Shown here piece after piece: positions 8,025-18,443 of a DNA stretch of 64,000 nt (position 1 is its first letter; each line of letters begins with the position of its first letter). The DNA comes from Martinezella miluonensis (lineage in GTDB: Bacteria > Pseudomonadota > Alphaproteobacteria > Rhizobiales > Rhizobiaceae): positions 1 to 64,000 of the forward strand of contig NZ_FMAH01000023.1 in NCBI RefSeq assembly GCF_900094545.1, in the 5' to 3' direction. The notes under the pieces were generated by a model, which was not told where the DNA came from, made no database searches, and saw only the letters and a list, made by a program, of their open reading frames with translations. The translations under genes were made by a program, and so were the position numbers.

Positions 8025-8867
8025 TCAGGATCGCTCCTTGTCGCCCTTGGCGACGACCACATTGATATTCTTGTTACGCATGCGCTCCAGATGAGCGGCA
8101 GGTGTCTTCTCGTCGACGATGACGACGTCGAATTCGCTCAAATGCGCGAAACTATGCAGGGCCCGTCGTTCGAACTTGGTGTGATCCATCAGCAAGATGC
8201 GCCTGGCCGAACTGTCGAACATCGCCCGCTTGATGTCGACGATCTCGGGCGATTGATGAAACACGACATCGTCGATGATGGCTGACATGGAAATGAAGGT
8301 AACGTCGGCCCGCAGCCGGTTGATCTCGTTGATGGTCATGCGCCCCATGAAGGCGTTGCACCAATTGTAATACTGCCCACCAAGCGCCAGCAGGTTGACG
8401 TCATGCATGTCCTTGAGCGCATTCATCAGCGTCAGCGAATTGGTAATCGCCGTCAGCGGAACTTTGGCCGGCAACTGCGAAGCCATCTGCAGGACGGTGG
8501 TGGAATCGTCGAGGAAGATCGCCTGGCCCGGCTCGATGAACTGCATGGCGGCGGCGGCAATCATCTTCTTCTCACTTGCCTGTCGGTTGGCGCGGTAGAC
8601 GTCACTCGATTCAATCAGGCTGGTCGCGGCGGCGGAGACGATGCCGCGCGTCTTTCGGAACAGTCCTCGGCTGACCAGCTCGTCAACGTCGCGATGTGCC
8701 GTCATCAGGCTGATACCGAACCGATCCGTCAGATCTTCGATACGCATGGAACCTTCCGCCATGACGGCTTCGGCAATCATCTGGCGTCGGGCGATCTGAC
8801 GGGAGTGCCGGCTGTCGCTCGGCAACTCGTCTTGCAGGAATGATACGGGGCTTGTCTTGTCTTTCAC
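8025..8867 (-). CDS. DeoR-family transcriptional regulator
   Basis: This 280-residue protein has an N-terminal winged helix (residues about 25-80, with MRIEDLTDRFGISLMTAHRD) and a C-terminal DeoR effector domain resembling ISOCOT-fold isomerases (TNSLTLMNAL, LALGG, DHTKFERRAL). DeoR proteins usually repress sugar operons and respond to a sugar phosphate. The start is a GTG with GAGG six bases upstream. It is the first gene of the cassette with the FGGY kinase (48-bp gap) and GlpD-like gene, so it probably controls them. The ATCACAA-type inverted repeat upstream of fba is one candidate target. Confidence 0.85.
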   Translation of the reverse strand: MKDKTSPVSFLQDELPSDSRHSRQIARRQMIAEAVMAEGSMRIEDLTDRFGISLMTAHRDVDELVSRGLFRKTRGIVSAAATSLIESSDVYRANRQASEKKMIAAAAMQFIEPGQAIFLDDSTTVLQMASQLPAKVPLTAITNSLTLMNALKDMHDVNLLALGGQYYNWCNAFMGRMTINEINRLRADVTFISMSAIIDDVVFHQSPEIVDIKRAMFDSSARRILLMDHTKFERRALHSFAHLSEFDVVIVDEKTPAAHLERMRNKNINVVVAKGDKERS

Positions 8868-9020
8868 GTTGGCCTCTGGCGCTGTGCCTTGCGGATGTTA
8901 ATTTGCTGCAGCGAATGTCATGCTATGGGAAAAGAATAGAAAGAACAATTCGCTACTAGGGTTTCCGCAAGTTGTGTCTGACGTTCAGCCAGGGTGCCGC
9001 CGATAGCGGTCAAGGGGTTG

Positions 9021-9043
9021 GGGACGCCGGCTTGCGGCGCCCC
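9021..9043. terminator. hairpin just after the ery transporter binding-protein gene
   Basis: GGG-CGCCG (9021-9029) pairs with CGGCG-CCC (9035-9043) with one internal mismatch and a 5-base loop. It starts about 9 bases past the minus-strand stop of the binding-protein gene. There is no T-tract. It could terminate transcription or protect the binding-protein mRNA. The rest of the 8868-9051 gap shows nothing else I can support. Confidence 0.45.
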
Positions 9044-9051
9044 CGATGTCA

Positions 9052-9999
9052 TTACTCGGACAGAACGAACGGTGCCGTGTACTTCGCGACATTGTCCTTG
9101 GTGATCAGGAGGCAATCGAAAAGCTGCTTTTCGCTCTTGGCGCCGGTCTTGCCGGTCTTGATGAAGCTATCGGCCTGTTTGACGGCTTCTTGCGAGAAGA
9201 CGGCAACCGGCTGCAGAACGGTGTACTGCAATTCGCCGGACTTGATAGCGGCGACCGCGTCCGGCGAACCGTCGAAGCCGCCGACCTTGACGTTGGCGAG
9301 TTTGCCGGCTTCCTTGAGGGCGGCGATCGCGCCGAGCGCCATTTCGTCATTGCCGGAAATCACGCCGCTGATATCCGGGTGAGCCTGCAGCATGGACTGC
9401 ATCTTGTTGTGGCCCTGGGTGCGGTCCCAGTTGGCGACTTCCTTGGCAACCTTCTGCAGATCGGGATACTGCGTCAGTACGGTTTCATAGCCGTTCGAAC
9501 GGGTTGCGGCATTGTTATCCGAGGGAGCGCCGAACAGTTCGGCATATTTGGCCTTGTCGCCAATAGCTTCGACCCATTGCTGTGCACCGATGGCCGCGCC
9601 CTGGGCGTTGTTGGAGACGAGCTGGGCCTTGGCAAGGCCTTCCTGGTTGATTTCGGCGTTAACGAGGAAAACCGGGATGCCGGCGGCCACGGCCTTCTTG
9701 ACCGCACCGACGGAACCATCGGCATTGGCCGGATCGAGGATGATGGCAACCGACTTGTTGGTAATCGCCGTATCGATCAGGTTGCTTTCGGTATTCGTGT
9801 CGCCCTTGTGGGCACCGACTGTTGCCGTGTAGCCAAGCTTTTCAGCGGTCGCCTTGGCGACATTGCCTTCCGTCAGCCAGTAGGGGTTGGACGGGTCGTT
9901 GACGATAACGGTAATCTGGCCGGCGGCCCATGCAGCTCCTGTTAGAAGCGGTGCCACAGCAACCGCTGCCATGACAATGCGCAAACCTTTTTTAAACAT
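9052..9999 (-). CDS. eryG: sugar ABC transporter substrate-binding protein of the erythritol locus (EryG-like)
   Basis: This is a 315-residue periplasmic binding protein of the ribose/galactose type (Peripla_BP_4). The ATG at 9999 is preferred to the longer frame because it has a GGGAGAGAGA site and opens directly into a signal peptide (FKKGLRIVMAAVAVAPLLTGAAWA). Core features are NDPSNPYW near the N-terminus, ILDPANADGSV, and the ISGNDEMALGA hinge motif. It is the last gene of the DUF2291-ATPase-permease-binding protein operon. By synteny with rhizobial erythritol loci it should bind erythritol and perhaps other polyols. The letter assignment within eryEFG is by order and is uncertain. Confidence 0.85.
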   Translation of the reverse strand: MFKKGLRIVMAAVAVAPLLTGAAWAAGQITVIVNDPSNPYWLTEGNVAKATAEKLGYTATVGAHKGDTNTESNLIDTAITNKSVAIILDPANADGSVGAVKKAVAAGIPVFLVNAEINQEGLAKAQLVSNNAQGAAIGAQQWVEAIGDKAKYAELFGAPSDNNAATRSNGYETVLTQYPDLQKVAKEVANWDRTQGHNKMQSMLQAHPDISGVISGNDEMALGAIAALKEAGKLANVKVGGFDGSPDAVAAIKSGELQYTVLQPVAVFSQEAVKQADSFIKTGKTGAKSEKQLFDCLLITKDNVAKYTAPFVLSE

Positions 10000-10102
10000 T
10001 AGTCTCTCTCCCTTTTGATGAGCTCTGGTGATGCCGGCGAACCGGCCGTTCTTTCTCCGGCCGATGCATTTCATCGGTCGGTGACAAGGTCGTATGGAAG
10101 TG

Positions 10103-11155
10103 TCAGCCGGATTTGGTCCGCCGTCCGTACTGGATGCTGTTCATGAGAACGGCGAGCACGATGACCGCGCCGGTAAAGACTGTCTGCCAGTAGGCCGAGA
10201 CGCCGATGATCACGAGACCGTCGGACAGGAAGCCGATGACGAAGGCGCCGAGCATGGTGCCACGCGTCGTGCCGCGTCCACCCGTCAATGCGGCACCGCC
10301 GATGACGACAGCGGCGATCGCCGTCAGCTCGTAGGTGGTGCCGGCGGTGGGGCCTGCGGAGGTCAGCTGTGAGGAGAGCACCAGGCCTGCGATAGCGGCG
10401 CAGACGCCCGACAGGACATAGACGACGATCTTGACGCGCTTGACCGGCACGCCGGAAAGATCGGCCGCACGCTCGTTGCCGCCTGAGGCATAAAGCCAGC
10501 GGCCGAAGGCCGTGCGGCTGAGGACGAGGCCACAGATGATAGCCAGTGCTGCAAGCACGATGACGCTGATCGGAATGCCGGCAAGCCGATTGAAGCCGAG
10601 CCAGCCGAAGCCGGTATTGCCGAGCTCCGGACGACCGCCAAGATTGTTGTAGGTAAGACCGTTGGTCATCAGCAATGCGATGCCGCGGGCGACGTAGAGC
10701 ACGCCGAGCGAGGCGACGAAGGCGGGGACGCGCAGATAGGCAACCAGCACGCCGTTGACGGCGCCGATGACGGCTCCGAAAGCGCAGGTCAAAACGACGA
10801 CGGCCCAGACTGGCGGATAGAGAATGACGCCAAGGCTCGAAAGAGTGACGCCCTGCATCAGGAAGCCGGCGGCGCAACCGGCAAGGCCGAGCGTCGAGCC
10901 GACCGACAAGTCGATGCCGCCATTGAGGATGACGAGCAACATGCCAATCGCAAGGATACCGAAGATGGCCACATGCGAGGACATGGTCAGAAAGTTGCCC
11001 AGCGTGAAGTAATTGGGCGACAGAAAGGAGAAGACCGCGATGATGACGATCAGCGCGAAGAAAGCGCGCCCTTCAAGGATCAGCCGTACGATATTGAAGC
11101 TTCGCCGCTGTTCGTTCGAAATGGGTTTCTTATCTGTGATGTTCGTGACTGACAT
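10103..11155 (-). CDS. eryF: sugar ABC transporter permease, RbsC type (ery locus)
   Basis: This 350-residue inner-membrane protein has about ten hydrophobic segments and the BPD_transp_2 signatures: GGIDLSVGS near residue 85, VAYLRVPAFVASLG in the middle, and the AVVIGGAALTGGRGTTRGTM loop near the C-terminus. It would form the homodimeric channel of a CUT2 importer with the ATPase gene immediately upstream (22-bp gap). GGAG lies eight bases before the start. Erythritol specificity rests on the neighbouring eryABCD genes. Confidence 0.87.
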   Translation of the reverse strand: MSVTNITDKKPISNEQRRSFNIVRLILEGRAFFALIVIIAVFSFLSPNYFTLGNFLTMSSHVAIFGILAIGMLLVILNGGIDLSVGSTLGLAGCAAGFLMQGVTLSSLGVILYPPVWAVVVLTCAFGAVIGAVNGVLVAYLRVPAFVASLGVLYVARGIALLMTNGLTYNNLGGRPELGNTGFGWLGFNRLAGIPISVIVLAALAIICGLVLSRTAFGRWLYASGGNERAADLSGVPVKRVKIVVYVLSGVCAAIAGLVLSSQLTSAGPTAGTTYELTAIAAVVIGGAALTGGRGTTRGTMLGAFVIGFLSDGLVIIGVSAYWQTVFTGAVIVLAVLMNSIQYGRRTKSG

Positions 11156-11177
11156 AATCAGTGCTCCATGAATGCGG

Positions 11178-12718
<1,541 letters not shown>

Positions 12719-12722
<4 letters not shown>

Positions 12723-13381
12723 TTCACATCGACCTTTACCGGCGTGACAAGCCAGTTCTTCGGATTGATGAGCTTGAAGACACCGACAATCTTTGCAGTC
12801 TTGCCCGTCAGCTTCTCAGGATCGATGCTTCCAAGGGTTGCCTTCTTCATCTCGTTGTTGATGGCGGAGCCGGCATTCTGATATTCGATCTGATTGGTGA
12901 ACTGGCCGAATTCGATCTTGCCGGTTGCATCGCGCAAATCTGTACCATTGATGGCGGGGCCGGTTTGTATGCGGACGGTGACACCATCCGGCATGCCGTC
13001 GACCTTGAACTCGTTAAGGTTGGCCTTGCGGTCGCCAAACGTGCCGCTGAGCGAGACTGGAAGCACGGGGCCGGTCGTGGTTGCCACGCCATATTTCTCG
13101 CCGGCAATCTTCTTGTCGGCAAGCACGGCGGTGGCGAGCGCCACCGCATCGACGGCCCGTTGCGCCACATCCATCTGCACCTTCGGGAATTCCTGGGCGC
13201 CATAGGCATCAGGTTGGAAGCCCTGTTCGCGCACGTCGTGCTCGGAGCCGATCTTGACCACTTTGGTATCGGCGGCAATGGCGCCAATCACGATCACGAT
13301 GGCGGCGGCGCCCGTTATGATCTTGAGCTTGGAGCCTGTCGGCTTGGCGGTTGCGTATTGAATTTGCGTATTCATGTTCAA
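12719..13381 (-). CDS. DUF2291 family membrane-anchored protein, first gene of the ery transporter operon
   Basis: This 220-residue protein has one hydrophobic segment (about residues 19-36, LKIITGAAAIVIVIGAIAA) followed by a soluble, presumably periplasmic domain ending in NPKNWLVTPVKVDV. It resembles DUF2291 proteins, often called lipoproteins and found next to polyol ABC transporters. There is no cysteine here, so it cannot be a lipoprotein and is probably held by the N-terminal helix. Position and ATGA overlap with the ATPase gene imply a role with the transporter, but none has been established to my knowledge. Confidence 0.75.
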
Positions 13382-13448
13382 ACGACCTTCGGCGTATCGG
13401 CCGGATTACTTGCTGGAGAAAGAAAGGCGCTGCGTTCCCGGCAAGGAT

Positions 13449-13535
13449 CTATCGAAGACCGTTGCTGCCCATTAGAACATGCGGGCACTCCGCTAGGCTT
13501 CGCTTCAAGCCGTGATTGGAAAGGGAGTTCGACAT
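13449..13535 (-). CDS. possible 28-codon leader ORF upstream of the ery transporter operon
   Basis: An ATG at 13535 follows AGGAGG with ideal 6-base spacing and opens a 28-residue frame (MSNSLSNHGLKRSLAECPHV..., ending in TAG at 13449). It lies 67 bp upstream of the DUF2291 start. No run of regulatory codons is evident. The signal is the unusually strong ribosome binding site in an otherwise untranslated leader. Expression is unproven. Confidence 0.3.
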   Translation of the reverse strand: MSNSLSNHGLKRSLAECPHVLMGSNGLR

Positions 13536-14018
13536 CGGGATCCTCCTCAGCATATCGGGTGACCGTCTCCTCCAGTCATCCGTTTCGCTTCTGCAGCCGC
13601 TGATCTGCGGCCTTTGTGATAGAGTTGTGTTAATAACTGTATTTTGTATGTTATAAATTTCAGAGCCTGTCAATCGCCAAATATCGTGTTTCCTGCGTTC
13701 GTCATCATCTTGCAAGTTAACGTTCGCTGCCTTTGGTGGGCTGCAACTTTAGCTTGGAAAATCAAGCTTGAGATCGCCATCTCCGCCGCTGATGCGGTGT
13801 TGGCTTTGTGCAAAGCTCGGAAATAAGCCATTGATATAGAGCTATAATAGCAAAAAATATGGCGGGTTCGCCGACTCTCCGCGCGGATCACGCTTCTGGC
13901 GTATCACGCAATGGAATTCCCTTCCTCGGCTGGCTGCGACGATTCCTCCTAGGCATGATCGGGGAGTTGGCAATGCCTATTTTATATGAAAAAAATTACA
14001 ACACCAGAAAATTTTTAC
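13536..14018. other. intergenic region between the divergent ery operons
   Basis: The gap between the two ery operons spans about 850 bp. Apart from the candidate promoters and two short leader frames I see only small inverted repeats: AGCTTG/CAAGCT at 13751-13768 and AGGCAT/ATGCCT at 13951-13978. No further gene is supported. Confidence 0.5.
13641..13673 (-). promoter_or_regulatory. candidate promoter of the ery transporter operon
   Basis: On the minus strand TTGACA (13668-13673), a consensus -35, is followed by AT-rich sequence with TACAAAAT about 19 bases on as a weak -10. The 10-mer TATGTTATAA (13647-13656, plus-strand reading) lies inside it and recurs in the eryA promoter region, so it may be a shared regulator site. 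Confidence 0.4.
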
Positions 14019-14046
14019 TGTGACAATGATAGCTTTATGTTATAAG
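14019..14046 (+). promoter_or_regulatory. candidate promoter upstream of eryA
   Basis: CTGTGAC (14019-14025) is followed after 16 bases by TATAAG (14042-14047), a plausible alphaproteobacterial -35/-10 pair in strongly AT-rich DNA. TATGTTATAA at 14036-14045 is repeated in the promoter region of the divergent transporter operon. The roughly 190-bp leader to eryA includes a short coupled frame. Confidence 0.4.
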
Positions 14047-14173
14047 TGGGCAATCGCGTTACTGGATTGCGATTGGGTGAGGGGTGATCATGCGATCGGT
14101 CTTATTGTCTGGTCGTGGTGTGGGCACCTTCGCAGCGAAGGCTCATGTCAAAGGGCGAGCCGGGAGGAATGAG

Positions 14174-14242
14174 ATGTTTTCTGTGAATGCTTGCGTCCCT
14201 GTCGCAGGGCGCGTGGTGATGGGATCGGCGCGCAATGCCTAA
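14174..14242 (+). CDS. possible 22-codon leader ORF overlapping the eryA start
   Basis: GGGAGGA at 14162-14168 lies a few bases before an ATG at 14174. The frame encodes MFSVNACVPVAGRVVMGSARNA and stops at 14240-14242, inside the first codons of eryA (ATG at 14235). eryA itself has only a poor ribosome binding site (GGGATCGG). The stop/start overlap is the arrangement expected for translational coupling. The peptide has no recognised homology. Confidence 0.4.
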   Translation: MFSVNACVPVAGRVVMGSARNA

Positions 14243-15785
14243 GAGTGACGGGATCATCATTGGGATCGATGCGGGAACCTCCGTCCTCAAGGCGGTCGCC
14301 TTCGACTTGTCTGGTCGGCAGATAGCTTCGGCGTCAGCCCGAAATCGATACGAGACGGGCGAAGATGGTTCCGTCACGCAGTCGTTGGGCCAGACCTGGT
14401 CCGATTGCGTCAGTGCTCTGCGCGGTCTTGGCGAAACGGTGGTGAATCTTGCCTCTCGCACCGCAGCCATAGCCGTGACCGGGCAGGGGGATGGCACATG
14501 GCTCGTCGGCGCCGGCAACGCTCCGGTTGGAGACGCCTGGCTCTGGCTCGACGCGCGTGCCGCGCCGACCGTGACGCGGCTGAGCGCCGGGTCCGGCAAC
14601 CGCGCCCGCTTCGAGGCGACTGGCACCGGGCTCAATACCTGCCAGCAGGGTGCGCAGCTTGCCCATATGGATCGCCTCATGCCCGAGCTTCTCGATCGGG
14701 CAGAGGCGTCACTGCATTGCAAGGATTGGCTTTATCTGAACCTGACCGGCATTCGCGCGACCGATCCGTCGGAGGCAAGCTTTACTTTCGGCAATTTCCG
14801 CAATCGCCAATATGATCCGGTTGTGATCGATGCTCTCGGTCTTGCACGCAGGCGTTCGCTTCTGCCTGAGATCATCGACGGCACCGAAATCAGCCATCCC
14901 TTGACCGCCGGGGCGGCAAAAGCGGTTGGATTGCTTGCCGGAACTCCGGTGTGCCTCGGTTATGTGGATATGGTTATGACCGCTCTCGGCGCCGGCGTGC
15001 GCACGGGCGGTCAGAACGCGGCCTGCTCGACGATCGGTTCGACGGGCGTGCATATGCGCGCCAAGGCCGTCCCCGACGTTCAACTCAATGACGAGGGGAC
15101 CGGTTATGTCATTGCCTTGCCGATCCCGGGCATCGTCACGCAGGTTCAGACCAATATGGGCGCGACGATCAATGTCGACTGGATCCTGCGGATAGCGGCG
15201 GATCTGATCTCTGAGGGCGGTCGCCAGGTTTCCTATTCGGACCTCATTCCGCGTATCGATGCCTGGTTTGCCGAAAGTCGCCCGACAAACCTTCTCTATC
15301 ATCCCTATATTTCCGAGGCCGGAGAGCGCGGCCCCTTCGTCAATGCGCATGCGCGTGCCGGCTTTACCGGGCTTTCGACACGTCACGGCTTCGCCGACAT
15401 GCTGCGCGCTGTGATCGAAGGGCTCGGCATGGCAACGCGCGATTGTTACACGGCCATGGGCGATATGCCGTCTGAATTGCGCATCACGGGCGGTGCTGCC
15501 CGCTCGCGCGCCTTGCGCGGTTCCCTGTCCGCAGCCGTCAATGCGCCGGTGAGAATTTCCGACCGCGAGGAGGCGGGAGCTGCCGGCGTCGCGATGATGG
15601 CGGCGGTTGCGGTCGGCGCCTATCCGGACATGGACAGCTGCATTGCCGACTGGGTGACACCCTTGCTTGGTGAAGCCGAAGCCCCGAACGCCGGGGATGC
15701 CGAGCGCTACGACCGCCTGTTTGACGCCTACAAGGATGTACGCGAAGCGATTGCGCCCGGCTGGGACAAACTTGCCCTGCACTAG
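14235..15785 (+). CDS. eryA: erythritol kinase EryA
   Basis: This 516-residue FGGY kinase has an N-terminal IIIGIDAGTSVLKAVAFDLSG motif and a C-terminal ELRITGGAARSRALRGSLSAAV segment for nucleotide binding. In Brucella and rhizobia EryA phosphorylates erythritol to L-erythritol 4-phosphate in the cytoplasm. The identity is strong because eryB, eryC and eryD homologues follow in canonical order. There is 68 bp to eryB. The start at 14235 overlaps a short upstream frame with a much stronger ribosome binding site, suggesting coupled translation. Confidence 0.93.
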   Translation: MPKSDGIIIGIDAGTSVLKAVAFDLSGRQIASASARNRYETGEDGSVTQSLGQTWSDCVSALRGLGETVVNLASRTAAIAVTGQGDGTWLVGAGNAPVGDAWLWLDARAAPTVTRLSAGSGNRARFEATGTGLNTCQQGAQLAHMDRLMPELLDRAEASLHCKDWLYLNLTGIRATDPSEASFTFGNFRNRQYDPVVIDALGLARRRSLLPEIIDGTEISHPLTAGAAKAVGLLAGTPVCLGYVDMVMTALGAGVRTGGQNAACSTIGSTGVHMRAKAVPDVQLNDEGTGYVIALPIPGIVTQVQTNMGATINVDWILRIAADLISEGGRQVSYSDLIPRIDAWFAESRPTNLLYHPYISEAGERGPFVNAHARAGFTGLSTRHGFADMLRAVIEGLGMATRDCYTAMGDMPSELRITGGAARSRALRGSLSAAVNAPVRISDREEAGAAGVAMMAAVAVGAYPDMDSCIADWVTPLLGEAEAPNAGDAERYDRLFDAYKDVREAIAPGWDKLALH

Positions 15786-15853
15786 CCAGCATAGCGCCCC
15801 GCTGCCCGTGAAGTTTGATTTGATGATGCCAGAGGCATCCGAAGGAGCACGAC

Positions 15854-17365
15854 ATGACTGAACCCGAAATCTTCGATCTCTTCGTGATCGGCGGCGGCAT
15901 CAACGGTGCCGGCATTGCCCGCGATGCGGCCGGACGAGGCCTCTCGGTGATGATGTGCGAGAAGGGCGATCTGGCGGAAGGAACGTCGTCGCGGTCCGGC
16001 AAGCTGGTGCATGGCGGCCTGCGTTATCTCGAATATTACGAGTTCCGACTGGTGCGCGAGGCCCTGATCGAGCGCGAAGTGCTCCTCAATTCCGCAAGTC
16101 ATATTATCTGGCCGATGCGTTTCGTGCTGCCGCACAGCCCGACGGATCGTCCTGCATGGCTCGTTCGCCTTGGCCTCTTTCTCTACGACCATCTCGGCGG
16201 CCGCAAGAAGCTGCCGGGCACGCGTTCGCTCGATCTGCACCGCGATCCCGAGGGAGCGCCTATTCTCGATCAGTACTCCAAGGGCTTCGAATATTCCGAC
16301 TGTTGGGTCGATGACGCTCGCCTTGTTGTCCTCAATGCGCTCGATGCCGCCGCCAAGGGCGCGCAGATCCTGACACGCACCGCCTGCATCAGTGCCCGTC
16401 GCGATCAGAGCGGCTGGACCGTTCAGATGCGCGACCAGCATTCCGGCGAAGTGCGCACTGTGCGTGCCAAGGCGCTGGTGAATGCGTCGGGACCCTGGGT
16501 CAACGACATCATCCATCGCGTTGCCGGCTCCAACAGCAGCCGCAGCGTCCGGCTCGTCAAGGGCAGCCATATCATCGTTCCGAAGTTCTGGAACGGACAG
16601 CAGGCCTATCTGGTCCAGAACCACGATAAGCGCGTCATCTTCATCAACCCCTATGAAGGCGACAAGGCGCTGATCGGTACGACCGACATTCCCTATGAAG
16701 GCAGGCCCGAAGAGGTGAAGGCCGACGAGAAGGAAATCGATTATCTGATCGCGGCCGTGAACCGCTACTTCAAGGAAAAGCTGCGCCGTTCAGACGTGCT
16801 CGAAAGCTTCTCCGGTGTGCGGCCCCTGTTCGACGACGGCAAGGGCAATCCTTCGGCCGTGACGCGCGATTATGTCTTCGATCTCGACGAGACCGGCGGT
16901 GCGCCGCTTCTCAACGTCTTCGGCGGCAAGATCACGACGTTCCGCAAGCTTTCGGAGCATGCGATGCAGAAGCTTGCCAGGTTTTTCCCGAAGATGGGCG
17001 GCGACTGGACGCGCAGCGCCACTCTTCCCGGCGGTGAGATCCTGAATACCGACTATGTCGCCTTCACCGATAAGCTACGCACGGCTTATCCCTGGATGCC
17101 TCGCGCGCTCATCAATCACTACGGACATCTCTATGGCGCGCGCACCAAGCTGATCGTCGGCGACGCCCGTTCGCTTGAGGGGCTTGGCCGTCACTTCGGC
17201 GGCAATCTCTACGAAGCGGAGGCGCGTTATCTGGCCGCCTCGGAGTGGGCACAGAAGGCAGAGGACGTCCTCATGCGCCGCACCAAGGAAGGCCTGCGCA
17301 TGACGGCCGAGGAGAAGGCGGCATTTTCCGCCTGGTTCGACGCCGAACTGGCGCTGGCCGCCTGA
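15854..17365 (+). CDS. eryB: erythritol-phosphate dehydrogenase EryB (GlpD family)
   Basis: This 503-residue FAD enzyme has the dinucleotide-binding motif FVIGGGINGAGIARDAAGRG, the GTSSRSGKLVHGGLRYLEYYEF segment and the GVRPLFDD and NVFGGKITTFRKLSEHAM motifs of GlpD-type dehydrogenases. It oxidises L-erythritol 4-phosphate to L-3-tetrulose 4-phosphate with electrons going to the respiratory chain (known for Brucella EryB). GAAGGAG precedes the ATG. It is followed by eryC after 22 bp. Confidence 0.93.
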   Translation: MTEPEIFDLFVIGGGINGAGIARDAAGRGLSVMMCEKGDLAEGTSSRSGKLVHGGLRYLEYYEFRLVREALIEREVLLNSASHIIWPMRFVLPHSPTDRPAWLVRLGLFLYDHLGGRKKLPGTRSLDLHRDPEGAPILDQYSKGFEYSDCWVDDARLVVLNALDAAAKGAQILTRTACISARRDQSGWTVQMRDQHSGEVRTVRAKALVNASGPWVNDIIHRVAGSNSSRSVRLVKGSHIIVPKFWNGQQAYLVQNHDKRVIFINPYEGDKALIGTTDIPYEGRPEEVKADEKEIDYLIAAVNRYFKEKLRRSDVLESFSGVRPLFDDGKGNPSAVTRDYVFDLDETGGAPLLNVFGGKITTFRKLSEHAMQKLARFFPKMGGDWTRSATLPGGEILNTDYVAFTDKLRTAYPWMPRALINHYGHLYGARTKLIVGDARSLEGLGRHFGGNLYEAEARYLAASEWAQKAEDVLMRRTKEGLRMTAEEKAAFSAWFDAELALAA

Positions 17366-17387
17366 ACATTGCCGGGAGACGACATCG

Positions 17388-18320
17388 ATGCCCTTGACCC
17401 TGTCACTCAATACCAACCCGCTGGTGAACCGCTTCGCGGAGCCTTCAGACCTGATTGAAACAGTCGCTCGTGATCTTCGCATCCGCGATCTGCAGCTGAC
17501 CCACGAATTCATCAATCCGAGCTGGCAGGCGTCGCTTATCCGCCGTCTGACGCGCGACATGCAGGTAGCGCTGAGGCGCACCGGCGTTCGCGTCACCTCC
17601 GGCATGACCGGTCCCTACGGCCGTCTCAATCATTTCGGTCATCCGGACAAGGATGTCAGGCGCTACTATGTCGACTGGTTCAAGACCTTTGCCGATATCA
17701 CCGCCGACCTCGGCGGCCATTCCGTCGGTACGCAGTTTGCGATCTTCACCTACAAGGATTACGACGATCCGGCGCGGCGCGAGGAACTGATTGAGATCGC
17801 GATCGATTGCTGGGGCGAGGTGGCCGAGCACGCCCGGGCGGCCGGTCTTTCCTATGTCTTCTGGGAGCCGATGAGCATTGGACGCGAATTCGGCGATACC
17901 ATTGAGGCATGCCTGTCGCTACAGAACAGATTGACGAAGGCGCCATTCGCCATTCCGATGTGGATGATGGCCGACGTCGACCATGGTGATGTCACTTCGG
18001 CCAATCCCGACGATTACGATCCCTATGCATGGGCACGCGCCGTTCCGAGGGTTTCGCCGATCATCCACATCAAGCAGAGCCTGATGGACAAGGGTGGACA
18101 CCGTCCCTTTACGGCAGAATTCAACGCCAAGGGCCGCATTCAGCCGCAATCGCTGCTGAAGGCGTTTGCCGAAGGTGGCGCCAAGGATAACGAGATCTGC
18201 CTGGAGCTGTCGTTCAAGGAGCGCGAGCCGAACGACCGTCAGGTCATTTCGCAGATTGCCGAAAGTGTCGCCTTCTGGGCACCTCATATCGACACGGGCC
18301 TCAGTGATTTGCATATCTAG
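17388..18320 (+). CDS. eryC: tetrulose-4-phosphate racemase EryC (xylose isomerase superfamily)
   Basis: This 310-residue TIM-barrel protein of the AP endonuclease 2/xylose isomerase-like superfamily has metal-ligand-type segments YVFWEPMSIGRE, MMADVDHGD and IIHIKQS, and ends LELSFKEREPND. EryC was once called a dehydrogenase. Work in Brucella assigned it as tetrulose-4-phosphate racemase, converting the L- to the D-isomer. The CCGGGAG site supports the start. A 123-bp gap separates it from eryD. Confidence 0.92.
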   Translation: MPLTLSLNTNPLVNRFAEPSDLIETVARDLRIRDLQLTHEFINPSWQASLIRRLTRDMQVALRRTGVRVTSGMTGPYGRLNHFGHPDKDVRRYYVDWFKTFADITADLGGHSVGTQFAIFTYKDYDDPARREELIEIAIDCWGEVAEHARAAGLSYVFWEPMSIGREFGDTIEACLSLQNRLTKAPFAIPMWMMADVDHGDVTSANPDDYDPYAWARAVPRVSPIIHIKQSLMDKGGHRPFTAEFNAKGRIQPQSLLKAFAEGGAKDNEICLELSFKEREPNDRQVISQIAESVAFWAPHIDTGLSDLHI

Positions 18321-18443
18321 CTATAGAAATGATCTGGTCTCGAACCAGCAGTCAAATCGGTCACGAGGCGATGTCGAGGAAACCAAATCGGGATCTAGAA
18401 GTGGGCGGAACCTTATGCGTGAGACAATGAAAGGGAACGGTCT

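Noticed and set aside
14102..14722. 206-codon minus-strand frame across the eryA start
   Set aside because: It is antisense to a well-supported eryA, shows low-complexity composition and no recognisable domain.
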